A stretch of DNA of 64,000 nucleotides from JBOFBH01 sp051657715 (GTDB taxonomy: Bacteria > Actinomycetota > Actinomycetes > Actinomycetales > Angustibacteraceae). The notes beneath the pieces are model-generated. The model saw only the letters and a program-made list of their open reading frames with translations. It had not been told where the DNA came from and made no database searches. Location: assembly GCA_051657715.1 (NCBI GenBank), contig JBOFLF010000064.1, positions 335,236 to 399,235 on the forward strand, written 5' to 3'. Below, piece by piece: positions 7,626-16,862 of this stretch (positions are counted from its first letter, which is position 1; every line of letters begins with the position of its first letter). The position numbers and the translations under genes were made by a program.

Positions 7626-9170
7626 GTGAACGAGGAGCGACCCGACGTCGCAGCACACCCTGTGTCGGAGCCGGAGAATTCCGGTCCGAGCTCGGCTGTG
7701 GCGCCACCGCCCCGTTCCACGCACTCCCGCCCCGCGCAGTCCCGCCCCGACCCGCCCGGCCCCGACTCGCCCGGCCCCGACTCGCCCGGCCCCACGCCGC
7801 CATCCCGCTCTGCGCCATCACCTCGTCCGAGCCCACCGCCCGCTCGCCCGAGCCCACCTCGTCCGGCACCACCGCCCGGCCGCCCGACGGCGGCAGCTGG
7901 CAGCAGCCATCAGTCAGCCGTCAGCTCCTTCGGCCGGGTAGCACCGGACGGGACGGTGTTCGTCCGGACGATCGACGGCGAACGCGAGGTCGGCTCCTAC
8001 CCCGGAGCCACACCGGCTGAGGCGCTGGGGTACTTCGCCCGCAAGTACGACGAAGCCGTGGCCCAGGTGGAGCTGTTCGAGCAGCGTCTGGCCACCACGA
8101 ACCTGACCGCGTCGGAGATCAGCTCGGCAGTCGACGGGCTTCGGGAGATGGTGCGTAACCTACGCGCGGTCGGCGACCTGGAGGCGCTGACCGCACGCGT
8201 GGAGGCGTTGGCCCCAGCCGCCGCCCGCAAGCGCGAGGACGCCGAGGCCGCCCGGCGGTCGGCTCGCGAACAGACCCGGGCTCGCCGCGAGAGCCTGGTA
8301 AAGGAGGCGGAGGAGCTTGCCGCCAAGCCTGCCGAGCACATCACCTGGCGACCCGACGGCCAACGGATGAAGGATCTGTTCGACGCGTGGCGGACCGAGC
8401 AGGCACTGCCATCGGCGCGGCTGGATCGGCGCGCGGAGGACGCGCTATGGAAGCGGTTCAGCCATGCTCGGAGCCTTTTCGACCGCAAGCGCCGTCAGCA
8501 CTTTGCCCAGCTCGACGGGCAACAGGCCGAGGCCAAGCGAGCAAAGAACGTCCTGGTCGCCGAGGCAGAGGCACTGCAGGGTTCCCGCGACTGGGGCCCG
8601 ACGACCGCGGCGTACAAGCGGTTGATGGACCGCTGGCGAACCGCCGGTCGAGCCGCCCGCAAGGACGACGACGCCCTGTGGCGGCGGTTCAAGGCCGCTC
8701 AGGACACCTTCTTCGCCGCCCGCGGCGCCAGTCTGGCCAAGCAGGACCAGGAGTTCGCGACCAACCTGGCGGCCAAGGAAGACCTGCTCGTGCGTGCCGA
8801 AGCTCTGCTGCCGGTCACTGACCTGCAGACCGCGAAGGTGACCCTGCGCGAGATCCAGGACCGTTGGGAGGTCATCGGCAAGGTGCCTCGCGGTGATCTG
8901 GATCGGATCGAACGGCGGATGCGCACCGTGGAGCAGGCTGTCCGTTCCCACGAGGACGACCGCTGGCGCCGTACCAACCCGGAAGCACAGGCTCGCGCCC
9001 GCAGCGCGGTGGAGCAGCTGGAGTCCGGCATCGCCGATCTAGAGCACCAGCTGCGCCAGGCGAATGAGCGCGGCCAGTCAGCTCGGGTGGCGGAGTTGCA
9101 GGCAGCGGTCACCGCCCGTCGGGAGTGGCTGGAGCAGGCGCGCCGTGCCCTCACCGACTTCGGCGGCTGA
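7626..9170 (+). CDS. DUF349 domain protein with proline-rich N-terminus
   Basis: 514 residues. Residues 1 to about 95 are almost pure Pro/Ser/Gly/Arg, with imperfect DSPGP repeats. The rest is long charged helices with three DUF349 units, recognisable by the repeated pattern of a Trp followed by aromatic and basic residues (TWRPDGQRMKDLFDAWR, WGPTTAAYKRLMDRWR, LREIQDRWEVIGKV). The C-terminal third looks like coiled coil. DUF349 proteins have no established activity; an RNA or ribosome-related role has been suggested only loosely. The GTG at 7626 is 13 nt after the PPIase stop, so co-transcription is likely. Confidence 0.85.
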   Translation: MNEERPDVAAHPVSEPENSGPSSAVAPPPRSTHSRPAQSRPDPPGPDSPGPDSPGPTPPSRSAPSPRPSPPPARPSPPRPAPPPGRPTAAAGSSHQSAVSSFGRVAPDGTVFVRTIDGEREVGSYPGATPAEALGYFARKYDEAVAQVELFEQRLATTNLTASEISSAVDGLREMVRNLRAVGDLEALTARVEALAPAAARKREDAEAARRSAREQTRARRESLVKEAEELAAKPAEHITWRPDGQRMKDLFDAWRTEQALPSARLDRRAEDALWKRFSHARSLFDRKRRQHFAQLDGQQAEAKRAKNVLVAEAEALQGSRDWGPTTAAYKRLMDRWRTAGRAARKDDDALWRRFKAAQDTFFAARGASLAKQDQEFATNLAAKEDLLVRAEALLPVTDLQTAKVTLREIQDRWEVIGKVPRGDLDRIERRMRTVEQAVRSHEDDRWRRTNPEAQARARSAVEQLESGIADLEHQLRQANERGQSARVAELQAAVTARREWLEQARRALTDFGG

Positions 9171-9194
9171 ACCGGTAGCAGCCTCTAGAGCAGC

Positions 9195-9319
9195 AAGCCC
9201 GCTGAACGGGCTTGAGACACTGAAACCCGCTCAGCGGCCGGAGCACTGAGCCCGCTCAGCGGGCCGGAGCACTGAGCCCGCTCAGCGGGCCGGCGCACTG
9301 AGCCCGCTCAGCGGGCCGG
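9195..9319. repeat. Array of five palindromic ~26-bp units between convergent genes
   Basis: Five consecutive units are seen, roughly 9195-9222, 9224-9248, 9249-9274, 9275-9300 and a partial one at 9301-9319. Each is built around AGCCCGCTCAGCGGGC or a close variant, and the linker is close to CGGAGCACTG. Every core can fold as a GC-rich hairpin. The array fills the gap between the DUF349 gene and the convergent aminotransferase gene, so it can act as a bidirectional terminator. The last unit holds the stop codon of the aminotransferase gene (9308-9310). Confidence 0.85.
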
Positions 9320-10612
9320 CCCCGGCGTTGGGAGGGCCGCGACCAACCGGTCCAGCTCCTCCTCAACCGTGTAGTAGTGCACCGAAGCCCGTACCACGTC
9401 CCCCAGGCCGCGGCGCGGCAGGTCGAACCGCGAGAATGCGGCCAGCGAGACGCTCGTGTTGATCCGCTCTGCGGCCAGCGCCCGCTGCACCCGTGCCGAT
9501 GGCACGCCGTCCACGGTGAACGTGACGATGCCGCACCGGGTGCGCCCCCGGTCGTGCACCCGCACCCCGCCGAGGGCACGCAGCTTGTCGCGCAACGACT
9601 CCGCGAGCATGCTTACCCGGGTCGCGATCGCGTCGATGCCCCAGGACAGCGCGTACTCGGCGGCGACCCCGAGGCCGAGCTTGCCCGCGTAGCTGGTCTC
9701 CCAGGCCTCGAAGCGTCGGGCGTCCTGGCGCACCTGGTAGTCCTGGTCCGCCGTCCAGGTCGCCGCGTGCAGGTCCAGGAACGGCGGGTCCAGACGGTCC
9801 AGGAACGACCGTCGCACGTAGAGGAACCCGGTGCCGCGGGGGCCGCGCAGAAACTTGCGGCCGGTGGCGGACAGCACATCGCACCCGATCCGGTTCACAT
9901 CGACCGGCAGCTGGCCGACCGACTGGCAGGCGTCCAGGAGGTACGGCACCCCGAGCTCCCGGGTGACCGCACCGACCGCCTCCGCGGGATTCACCAGTCC
10001 ACCGTGGGTGGGCACGTGGGTCATGGCCACCAGCGCGACCGGCCCACCGCCACTGGTCAACCGGCGGCGCAGGTCGGTCACGTCCAGCTGGCCGGTCTCG
10101 TCATCGTCGACCACCTCGACGACCACACCGACGCGGCGAGCCACCTGGAGGAGGGCGATGACGTTGCTCGCGTACTCGGCGCGCGCGGTGAGGATCCGGT
10201 CTCCCGGACGAAGTGACATGCCGTAGAACGCCATGTCCCACGCCCTGGTGGCGTTCTCCACCACGGCGATCTCGTCCACCTCGCAGCCGATCAACCGAGC
10301 GATCGCCTGATAGGTGCCGTCGATTCGGGACCCGACGGCGGCAGCGGCCTCGTATCCCCCGATGGTCGCCTCCAGCCGCAGGTGCTCGACCATCGCGTCA
10401 GTGACCTGACGAGGTGGCAGTGCGGCGCCCGCGTTGTTGAGGTGAGCGACGTGCTCGACTCCTGGGGTGTCAGCGCGTGCTCGCGCGACATCGACAGGGA
10501 TGTCGCCATCGACGAGTGGCCTGTTCTCGAGAGACGGCGTGGTGTCACCTCGTGCGGTGGCTTCGCCAAGCGCGGCAACCTCGCCAGGTGCGGTGGCTGC
10601 CGGATCGGTCAT
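9308..10612 (-). CDS. Class V PLP-dependent aminotransferase (cysteine desulfurase/epimerase-like)
   Basis: 434 residues of the aminotransferase class V fold. Visible features are LNNAGAALPP near the N-terminus, YLLDACQSVGQLPVDV (PLP-aspartate region) and the Schiff-base lysine in SATGRKFLRGPRGTGFLYVR. Relatives include cysteine desulfurases, isopenicillin N epimerases and EgtE-like lyases. I see no clear catalytic-loop cysteine typical of an IscS/SufS desulfurase, so the reaction is left open. The ATG at 10612 overlaps the relA stop by ATGA, implying translational coupling to the (p)ppGpp synthetase/hydrolase. The N-terminal 35 residues are Ala/Thr/Gly-rich and precede the family homology. 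Confidence 0.85.
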   Translation of the reverse strand: MTDPAATAPGEVAALGEATARGDTTPSLENRPLVDGDIPVDVARARADTPGVEHVAHLNNAGAALPPRQVTDAMVEHLRLEATIGGYEAAAAVGSRIDGTYQAIARLIGCEVDEIAVVENATRAWDMAFYGMSLRPGDRILTARAEYASNVIALLQVARRVGVVVEVVDDDETGQLDVTDLRRRLTSGGGPVALVAMTHVPTHGGLVNPAEAVGAVTRELGVPYLLDACQSVGQLPVDVNRIGCDVLSATGRKFLRGPRGTGFLYVRRSFLDRLDPPFLDLHAATWTADQDYQVRQDARRFEAWETSYAGKLGLGVAAEYALSWGIDAIATRVSMLAESLRDKLRALGGVRVHDRGRTRCGIVTFTVDGVPSARVQRALAAERINTSVSLAAFSRFDLPRRGLGDVVRASVHYYTVEEELDRLVAALPTPGPAR

Positions 10613-13077
10613 GAGGTCGGCGTTGGGGTCGGCCGGCCGCCGGTGAGCCGGTAGACGTCGAACACGCCGTCCACCCGGCGAACCATGCCGAGGACGTGGC
10701 CGAGGTGGCTCGGGTCCCCCATCTCGAAGGCGAACCGGGAGATCGCCACCCGGTCTCGCGAGGTCTGCACGCTGGCCGACAGGATGTTGACGTGGGTGTC
10801 GGACAGCACTCGCGTGATGTCCGACAACAACCGGGAGCGATCCAGCGCCTCGACCTGGATCTGCACCAGGAACACGGTGGACGACGACGGCGCCCACTCC
10901 ACCTCGAGCAGCCGATCCGGCTCGGTACTCAGGCTGGCCACGTTTGAACAGTCGCGGCGGTGCACCGACACCCCGCTGCCGCGGGTCACGAACCCCACGA
11001 TCGAGTCCCCCGGTACCGGGGTGCAGCACCGGGCCAGCTTCACCCAGACGTCGTCCACGTCCTTGACCACGACCCCCGGGTCCCCGGCCCGGGTGCGCCG
11101 GGAGACCCGGGTGGGCGTGGTGGCCTCGGCCAGCTCTTCGCTGGCCCCCTCCTCACCGCCCACCGACTGCACCAGCTTGGCCACCACGCTCTGCGCCGAC
11201 ACGTGGCCCTCACCGATCGCCGCGTACAGCCCGTCGATGTCGGGATACCGCAGCTCTGACGCGATCGCGATGAGCAGCTCGGGGGACATCAGCCGCTGGA
11301 TCGGCAGGTGCTGCTTGCGCATCGCCTTGGCGATCTCGTCCTTGCCGTGGTCGATCGCCTCCTCGCGGCGCTCCTTGCTGAACCACTGCCGGATCTTGTT
11401 GCGCGCCCGCGGGCTCTTGACGAAGGTCAACCAGTCCCGGCTGGGCGCGGCCGATGCCGCCTTCGAGGTGAGCACCTCGACGACGTCGCCGTTCTCCAAG
11501 GTGCTCTCCAGCGGCACCAACCGGCCGTTGACCCGGCCGCCGACCGTCCGGTGCCCCACCTCGGTGTGCACCGCATACGCGAAGTCGACCGGCGTGGAGC
11601 CGGCCGGCAGCGCCACCACGTCCCCCTTGGGGGTAAAGACGTAGACCTCGCGAGCGCTGATCTCGAACCGCAGCGAGTCCAGGAACTCCCCCGGGTCGGA
11701 GGTCTCGCGTTGCCAGTCGAGCAGCTGGCGCAGCCACGCCAGGTCGGTGACGTTGCCGGCCGAGGCACTGGTGCTGGTGGCCAGCTCGACCTCGGCCGCC
11801 GGACGCTCCTTGTACTTCCAGTGCGCGGCCACCCCGAACTCGGCTCGCCGGTGCATGGTGAACGTCCGGATCTGGATCTCGACGGGCTTGCCGCCCGGCC
11901 CGATCACCGTGGTGTGCAGCGACTGGTACATGTTGAACTTGGGCATCGCGATGTAGTCCTTGAACCGGCCGGGGACCGGGTTCCACCGCGCGTGCAGCGC
12001 CCCCAGTGCTGCGTAGCAGTCCCGCACCGACTCCACGAGGACCCGGACCCCCACCAGGTCGTAGATGTCCTCGAAGTCGCGACCGCGGACGATCATCTTC
12101 TGGTAGATCGAGTAGTAGTGCTTGGGCCGGCCGGTGACGGTCGCCTTGAGCTTGGCCGCGCGCAGGTCCGCGATCACCTGCTCCCGGACGGTCGCCAGGT
12201 ATTCCTCCCGGGCCGGCGCCCGCTCGCTGACCAGTCGGACGATCTCGTCGTACACCTTCGGGTAGAGGGTGGCGAACGACAGATCCTCCAGCTCCCACTT
12301 GACGGTGTTCATGCCGAGCCGGTGCGCCAGCGGAGCGTAGATCTCCAGGGTCTCGTGGGCCTTGCGCTGCGCGGACGCCACCGACACGTACCGCCAGGTG
12401 CGCGCGTTGTGCAGCCGGTCGCAGAGCTTGATCACCAGGACCCGGATGTCCCGGGCCATCGCGACGACCATCTTGCGGACGGTCTCGGCCTCGGCGGCCT
12501 CGCCGTAGGCGACCTTGTCGAGCTTGGTGACGCCGTCCACCAGCATCGCCACCTCGTCGCCGAAATCGGCGCGCAAGGCGTCCAAGGTGTAGTCGGTGTC
12601 CTCGACCGTGTCGTGCAGCAGGGCCGCCGCCAGTGTGGCCTCGGTCATCCCCAGTTCAGCGAGGATCGTGGTGACAGCGAGCGGATGGGTGATGTACGGG
12701 TCACCGCTCTTGCGCAGCTGCCCCCGATGGCACCGCTCGGCGACCGCGTATGCCCGCTCGATCACCCCGACGTCCGCCTTCGCGTGCGCGGCGCGGACCG
12801 CCCGCAACAGCGGCTCCAGGACCGGATTGCCGGCTGGTCGTTGACCACCCAGTCGTTGCAACCGGGCCCGGACCCGGCTGGACGTGCTGATCGCCGACGG
12901 TCGAGTCGACTCCGTCGAGAGGTCCAACTCGTGCGCCGCCGCAGAATCGGTCAGCGTGGCGTCCTGCGCCGAACCGGAATCGGCCACCTGGTCAGGTGTC
13001 ACCGGATCGACCTGCGGACGGCCGGCATCGATCACGTCGTCAGTCTGCGAAGCGACAGTGCGGATCGGCTCTGCCAT
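10609..13077 (-). CDS. relA: Bifunctional (p)ppGpp synthetase/hydrolase
   Basis: 822 residues in the full long RSH layout. The HD hydrolase domain is at about 100-260, with the metal motif LLHDTVEDTDYTLD. The synthetase domain follows, with GRPKHYYSIYQKM and RFKDYIAMPKFNMYQSLHTT. Then come a TGS domain (VYVFTPKGDVVALPAGSTPV), a conserved Cys/His region (ARCCTPVPGDSIVGF) and a C-terminal ACT domain. The intact HD motif argues for both making and degrading the alarmone, as in other single-RSH actinobacteria. The ATG at 13077 follows GAGGGAGGG. It sits 60 bp downstream of apt and overlaps the aminotransferase gene by 4 bp. Confidence 0.97.
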   Translation of the reverse strand: MAEPIRTVASQTDDVIDAGRPQVDPVTPDQVADSGSAQDATLTDSAAAHELDLSTESTRPSAISTSSRVRARLQRLGGQRPAGNPVLEPLLRAVRAAHAKADVGVIERAYAVAERCHRGQLRKSGDPYITHPLAVTTILAELGMTEATLAAALLHDTVEDTDYTLDALRADFGDEVAMLVDGVTKLDKVAYGEAAEAETVRKMVVAMARDIRVLVIKLCDRLHNARTWRYVSVASAQRKAHETLEIYAPLAHRLGMNTVKWELEDLSFATLYPKVYDEIVRLVSERAPAREEYLATVREQVIADLRAAKLKATVTGRPKHYYSIYQKMIVRGRDFEDIYDLVGVRVLVESVRDCYAALGALHARWNPVPGRFKDYIAMPKFNMYQSLHTTVIGPGGKPVEIQIRTFTMHRRAEFGVAAHWKYKERPAAEVELATSTSASAGNVTDLAWLRQLLDWQRETSDPGEFLDSLRFEISAREVYVFTPKGDVVALPAGSTPVDFAYAVHTEVGHRTVGGRVNGRLVPLESTLENGDVVEVLTSKAASAAPSRDWLTFVKSPRARNKIRQWFSKERREEAIDHGKDEIAKAMRKQHLPIQRLMSPELLIAIASELRYPDIDGLYAAIGEGHVSAQSVVAKLVQSVGGEEGASEELAEATTPTRVSRRTRAGDPGVVVKDVDDVWVKLARCCTPVPGDSIVGFVTRGSGVSVHRRDCSNVASLSTEPDRLLEVEWAPSSSTVFLVQIQVEALDRSRLLSDITRVLSDTHVNILSASVQTSRDRVAISRFAFEMGDPSHLGHVLGMVRRVDGVFDVYRLTGGRPTPTPTS

Positions 13078-13137
13078 CGGCCCTCCCTCGCCCAGGACGA
13101 ACCCGGGAAAGGTCCAGTCTACGGACGTCGCTCGCTC

Positions 13138-13713
13138 TTAGACCGACAGCACGCTGTGCACCGCGCGCCCGACCAGCTGGTCGCGACCACCCAGGAACGG
13201 GAGCTCGATCAGCACGGCCAGCTCGACGACCTGCGCACCGGTCCGCTCGATCAGCTCGACCGCGGTCCGTGCGGTACCGCCGGTGGCCAACACGTCATCG
13301 ACGACCAGGACCCGTTGCCCGCTGGTCGCGGCGTCCTGGTGGACCTCGATGGCGGCGGTGCCGTACTCGAGCTGGTAGTCACCTCGATGGGTGGGGCCGG
13401 GCAGCTTGCCAGCCTTGCGCACCGGGACGAATCCTGCGCCTAGGGCCACGGCCAGCGGAGCTGCGAGAACGAACCCTCGAGACTCGATGCCAGCCACAAC
13501 ATCGATTCGACCGAGCCCGTCGGCCTGACCGGCGTAACGATCAACGAGACCAGCGATCACCCGGCGGAACGCCGGACCGTCCGCCAACAACGGCGTGATG
13601 TCCTTGAAGACCACACCCGGTTGGGGAAAGTCGGGAACGTCGCGGACGCGATCGGCTACCAGCCCCGACAGCGCATCGCCGTGATCGCGAACGCCATCGG
13701 CCTCGTCGCTCAC
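13138..13713 (-). CDS. apt: Adenine phosphoribosyltransferase
   Basis: 191 residues. It converts adenine and PRPP to AMP in purine salvage. The PRPP-binding motif is VLVVDDVLATGGTARTAVEL, and the N-terminal region DVPDFPQPGVVFKDITPLL is typical of Apt. The GTG start overlaps the secF stop by GTGA. The order secD-secF-apt-relA is, from memory, common in actinobacteria. There is a 60-bp gap to relA, so all may share one transcript. Confidence 0.96.
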   Translation of the reverse strand: MSDEADGVRDHGDALSGLVADRVRDVPDFPQPGVVFKDITPLLADGPAFRRVIAGLVDRYAGQADGLGRIDVVAGIESRGFVLAAPLAVALGAGFVPVRKAGKLPGPTHRGDYQLEYGTAAIEVHQDAATSGQRVLVVDDVLATGGTARTAVELIERTGAQVVELAVLIELPFLGGRDQLVGRAVHSVLSV

Positions 13714-14930
13714 CGCTTGCGCCGGGTGTTCTTCCGGCGAGGTTGGAGTCGCTGCCCCGCGGCGCGGACCGTGGCGACGCCATCGCCACCACGCAGATCT
13801 TGACCTGGGCGGTCGCTGAGGTCGGCACTCGAGCTGCCGCTCTGGTTGCCCGTACCGTGACCCGAACGATCGAGCACCGCTGTCGCAGTCGTCCCAGTAC
13901 TCGGTGCCGGCACCGGTCCGCGCCCGGCCCGGCCCGGGGACACCATCGGGCCAGGGGCTTCGGCACGCTTACCCATCACCCGCTTGTGCAGCAGTCGCAT
14001 CTGCGGCTCACGCTCACGCAAGCCGGCTAGCAGCGGGGTGGCGATGAAGATCGAGGAGTAGGCGCCGGTGGCGATCCCGACGAACAGCGACAGCGACAAG
14101 TCCCGCAGGGTGCCGGCACCGAGCAGGAACGCACCGATAAACAAGATGGCCGCCACCGGCAGCAGGGCCACCACGGACGTGTTGATCGATCGCACCACGG
14201 TCTGGTTGACGGCGAGGTTCGCGGCCTCGGAGTACGTCTGCCTGGTCTGGGTGGTGATCCGGTCGGTGTTCTCCCGCACCTTGTCGAAGACCACCACGGT
14301 GTCGTAGAGCGAGTACCCCAGGATGGTGAGGAACCCGATCACCGAGGCCGGGGTCACCTCGAAGCCGACCAGGGCGTAGATGCCGACGGTGATGACCAGG
14401 TCGTGCACCAGCGCGACGATCGCCGCCAACGCCATCTTCCAGGTACGGAAGTACACCGAGATGAACACCGAGACCAGCACGAGGAAGACGATCAGGCCCC
14501 ACAGCGCGCTGCGGGACACCGACGCGCCCCACGACGGCCCAACCGTGGAGACCGTGATGTTGCTCTCCGGGACGTCGTATGCCCGGGCGAGCGCCTCCTG
14601 TACCCGGGCGACCTGCTGGGTCGCCGACTCGGAGATCTGCACCCGTACCGAGGTGCCACCGACCTGGGTGACCCGAGCCTCGGCCTGGGGCAGAACGCTC
14701 CCGACGGCCTCCACACCCGGCAGGTCGCTAGTGCTCGCCGGGTTACTGACACGGAACTCCGACCCCCCGGTGAAGTCCAGCCCGAGAGACAACCCGCGCA
14801 ACCCGAGAGCGACGATCGACAGCAGCAGCAGCACCGCGGAGATCGCGTACCAGGTACGTCGGCGGCGGACGATCTGCAGCGACCGCTCCCCGGAGTAGAG
14901 CTGGTTGCCGAACCGGGCGAAGCTGACCAT
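13710..14930 (-). CDS. secF: Protein translocase subunit SecF
   Basis: 406 residues, six predicted membrane helices. The N-terminal GLDFTGGSEFRV motif and the later block ALWGLIVFLVLVSVFISVYF / DTVVVFDKVRENT are SecF hallmarks. With SecD it uses the proton motive force to help release preproteins on the outer face of the membrane. The C-terminal 80 residues are a basic, Gly/Ser/Pro-rich cytoplasmic tail (after GLREREPQMRLLHKRVMG), longer than in E. coli. The start overlaps the secD stop by one nucleotide (TGATG). Confidence 0.96.
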   Translation of the reverse strand: MVSFARFGNQLYSGERSLQIVRRRRTWYAISAVLLLLSIVALGLRGLSLGLDFTGGSEFRVSNPASTSDLPGVEAVGSVLPQAEARVTQVGGTSVRVQISESATQQVARVQEALARAYDVPESNITVSTVGPSWGASVSRSALWGLIVFLVLVSVFISVYFRTWKMALAAIVALVHDLVITVGIYALVGFEVTPASVIGFLTILGYSLYDTVVVFDKVRENTDRITTQTRQTYSEAANLAVNQTVVRSINTSVVALLPVAAILFIGAFLLGAGTLRDLSLSLFVGIATGAYSSIFIATPLLAGLREREPQMRLLHKRVMGKRAEAPGPMVSPGRAGRGPVPAPSTGTTATAVLDRSGHGTGNQSGSSSADLSDRPGQDLRGGDGVATVRAAGQRLQPRRKNTRRKR

Positions 14931-16852
14931 CAGGCGTCCCGTGGGGTCGGAGAGCTGGCGGCGGCCGCTGCCGCTCGTCGAGAGGCGATCGTGCTCGCGG
15001 CGTCACCCAACCGAGCCTTCACCCCGAGGTTCAGCCCGCGACCGAGCCGCTCCGGGTCGAGGCCGGACAGCCGGTGCCCCTGGGCGAAGAAGTTGACCCG
15101 GGCCACCAGGGTGAGCAGCGGATGGGTGAACAGCACCACGACCAGCACGTCGATGATCGTGGCCAGGCCCAGCATGTACGCGAAGCCCCGCACGCTGCCG
15201 TCCGCGAGCAGGTACAGCACGGCCGCGGCCAGGAAGTTGATCGCGTCCGCCGCCATGATGGTGCGGAACGCTCGCTTCCACCCCAGCTCGACCGCCGAGC
15301 GCAGGCTGCGCCCCTCACGGACCTCGTCCCGGACCCGTTCGAAGTACACGATGAACGAGTCCGCGGTCACACCGATGGACACGATGAGCCCGGTGATCCC
15401 GGCCAGGGTCAGCCGCAGGTCGTTGGTGTTGCTGAGGATGATCACGGTGGTGTACGTGATCGCCGCGCCGACCACCAGCGAGGCCACGGTCACCAACCCG
15501 AGCGCCCGGTACTGCAGCAGCGAGTACAGCACCACCAGGATCATCCCGATGCCGCCGGCGAGCAGACCACGCTGCAGCTGCTCCGCGCCAAGCAGCGGGC
15601 TGATCTCCTCCGACGTCTCGGTGCGGAACGACAGCGGCAGGCCGCCGTAGCGCACCTGGTTGGCCAGCTCCTGGGAGCTGGCCTGGGTGAAGCTGCCGGT
15701 GATCGAGGCGCTGCCAGCGGTTATCGGTTCGTCCGCGCTGGGCGCCGAGATCACCAGGCCGTCCAGCACGATGCCGAACCGGTTGCGCGGCTCGGGCAGC
15801 TGCCAGATCCGGGTGGTGACGTCGCTGAAGGCCTTTCCACCCTTGTCGTCCAGGTCGAGCCGCACCTCCCAGGTCGTCGAGCTGCCGCCGGTCTGAGTCG
15901 GTTGCAAGCCGGCGGACGCGTCCTCGATGTCCGTCCCGGACACCTCGGCCGGGCCCAGGATGTACTTCTCGGTGCGGTCCTGCGAGCAGGTCACCAGCGG
16001 TTTCGCCGGGTCGTCCGCGCTGCCCTGGATCTTGCTCGTGTCCGCGCAGTCCAGCTGCTCGAACTGACGCTGCAAGGACGGCGTGATCTGGGCGAGGTCG
16101 CTGGCGTCGGTGGGCTTGGCCCCCGACGTCGGGCTGGGCGCGGGACTCGCGGTTCCTGGTGGCGACGTGGGGGACGCGGACCCGGTCGGCGAAGACCCAC
16201 GAGTACTGCTGGTTGTCGCCGATGTCGCGTCCCGCTCCAGCGCGAACGGAACCGCTGCCTGATCCTGGGTGCTGCTCGCCCGTTGCCTCGGTGACTGGGT
16301 GCTGTCCGGGGTCGACGACCTGCCGCTCCGAGCGGTCGGGCTCGTCGCCGAACCCGAAGGCTGAGCTGCTGACCTTGAAGGTGTCGCTGAACCCGAGGGT
16401 TTTCCGGATCCGCTCGGCGTCGCCGTGGCCGTCGGAGGCACGATCTGCACGGGTTCTCTGACCAGTACCACCCGGAACCGCATCTGCGAGGAGCGGGTGA
16501 TCAGGTCCCGTTGGCGGTCGGTCAGCCGGCCCGGAACGGCCACGACGATGTTCCGGCCGCTCTCCGTGGTGATCTCGGCCTCGGCCACCCCGCTGCCGTT
16601 CACCCGCGCTTCGATGATGTCCCGGGATTGGGTGAGCGCCTCCTGGGTCAACTGCTGACCGCCCTCGGTGACCACCGGGGTGAGCACCACCCGTGTGCCG
16701 CCCGCGAGGTCCAGGCCCAGGCGTGGCGTGGCCTGAGCACCGTCGGCCCACTGCGCCTGCCCGAACGCCCAGGCGAACAGCCCCAGGACGACTACTGCGA
16801 GCAACCCCAGAGCGCGGCCTGGGCGGGAACTGCGTCTGCTTGGCCGAGCCAC
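14930..16852 (-). CDS. secD: Protein translocase subunit SecD with a large low-complexity insert
   Basis: 640 residues. TM1 is at about 14-30, followed by the LDLAGGTRVVL motif. The periplasmic-type P1 region follows, then the C-terminal five-helix membrane domain (GLIVSIGVTADSFIVYFERV, FAYMLGLATIIDVLVVVLF). Residues about 141-252 are nearly all Ser, Thr, Pro, Ala and Gly, inserted between VREPVQIVPP and AQITPSLQRQ inside the extracytoplasmic part. I chose the GTG at 16852, 10 nt after the yajC stop, over an upstream ATG that would overlap yajC by over 100 bp. It partners with SecF and YajC. Confidence 0.93.
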   Translation of the reverse strand: MARPSRRSSRPGRALGLLAVVVLGLFAWAFGQAQWADGAQATPRLGLDLAGGTRVVLTPVVTEGGQQLTQEALTQSRDIIEARVNGSGVAEAEITTESGRNIVVAVPGRLTDRQRDLITRSSQMRFRVVLVREPVQIVPPTATATPSGSGKPSGSATPSRSAAQPSGSATSPTARSGRSSTPDSTQSPRQRASSTQDQAAVPFALERDATSATTSSTRGSSPTGSASPTSPPGTASPAPSPTSGAKPTDASDLAQITPSLQRQFEQLDCADTSKIQGSADDPAKPLVTCSQDRTEKYILGPAEVSGTDIEDASAGLQPTQTGGSSTTWEVRLDLDDKGGKAFSDVTTRIWQLPEPRNRFGIVLDGLVISAPSADEPITAGSASITGSFTQASSQELANQVRYGGLPLSFRTETSEEISPLLGAEQLQRGLLAGGIGMILVVLYSLLQYRALGLVTVASLVVGAAITYTTVIILSNTNDLRLTLAGITGLIVSIGVTADSFIVYFERVRDEVREGRSLRSAVELGWKRAFRTIMAADAINFLAAAVLYLLADGSVRGFAYMLGLATIIDVLVVVLFTHPLLTLVARVNFFAQGHRLSGLDPERLGRGLNLGVKARLGDAASTIASRRAAAAAASSPTPRDA

Positions 16853-16862
16853 GTCTAGTCGC

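Noticed and set aside
9195..9319. CRISPR array
   Set aside because: The units are contiguous with about 8- to 10-bp linkers, not unique 30-bp spacers. No cas genes are present.
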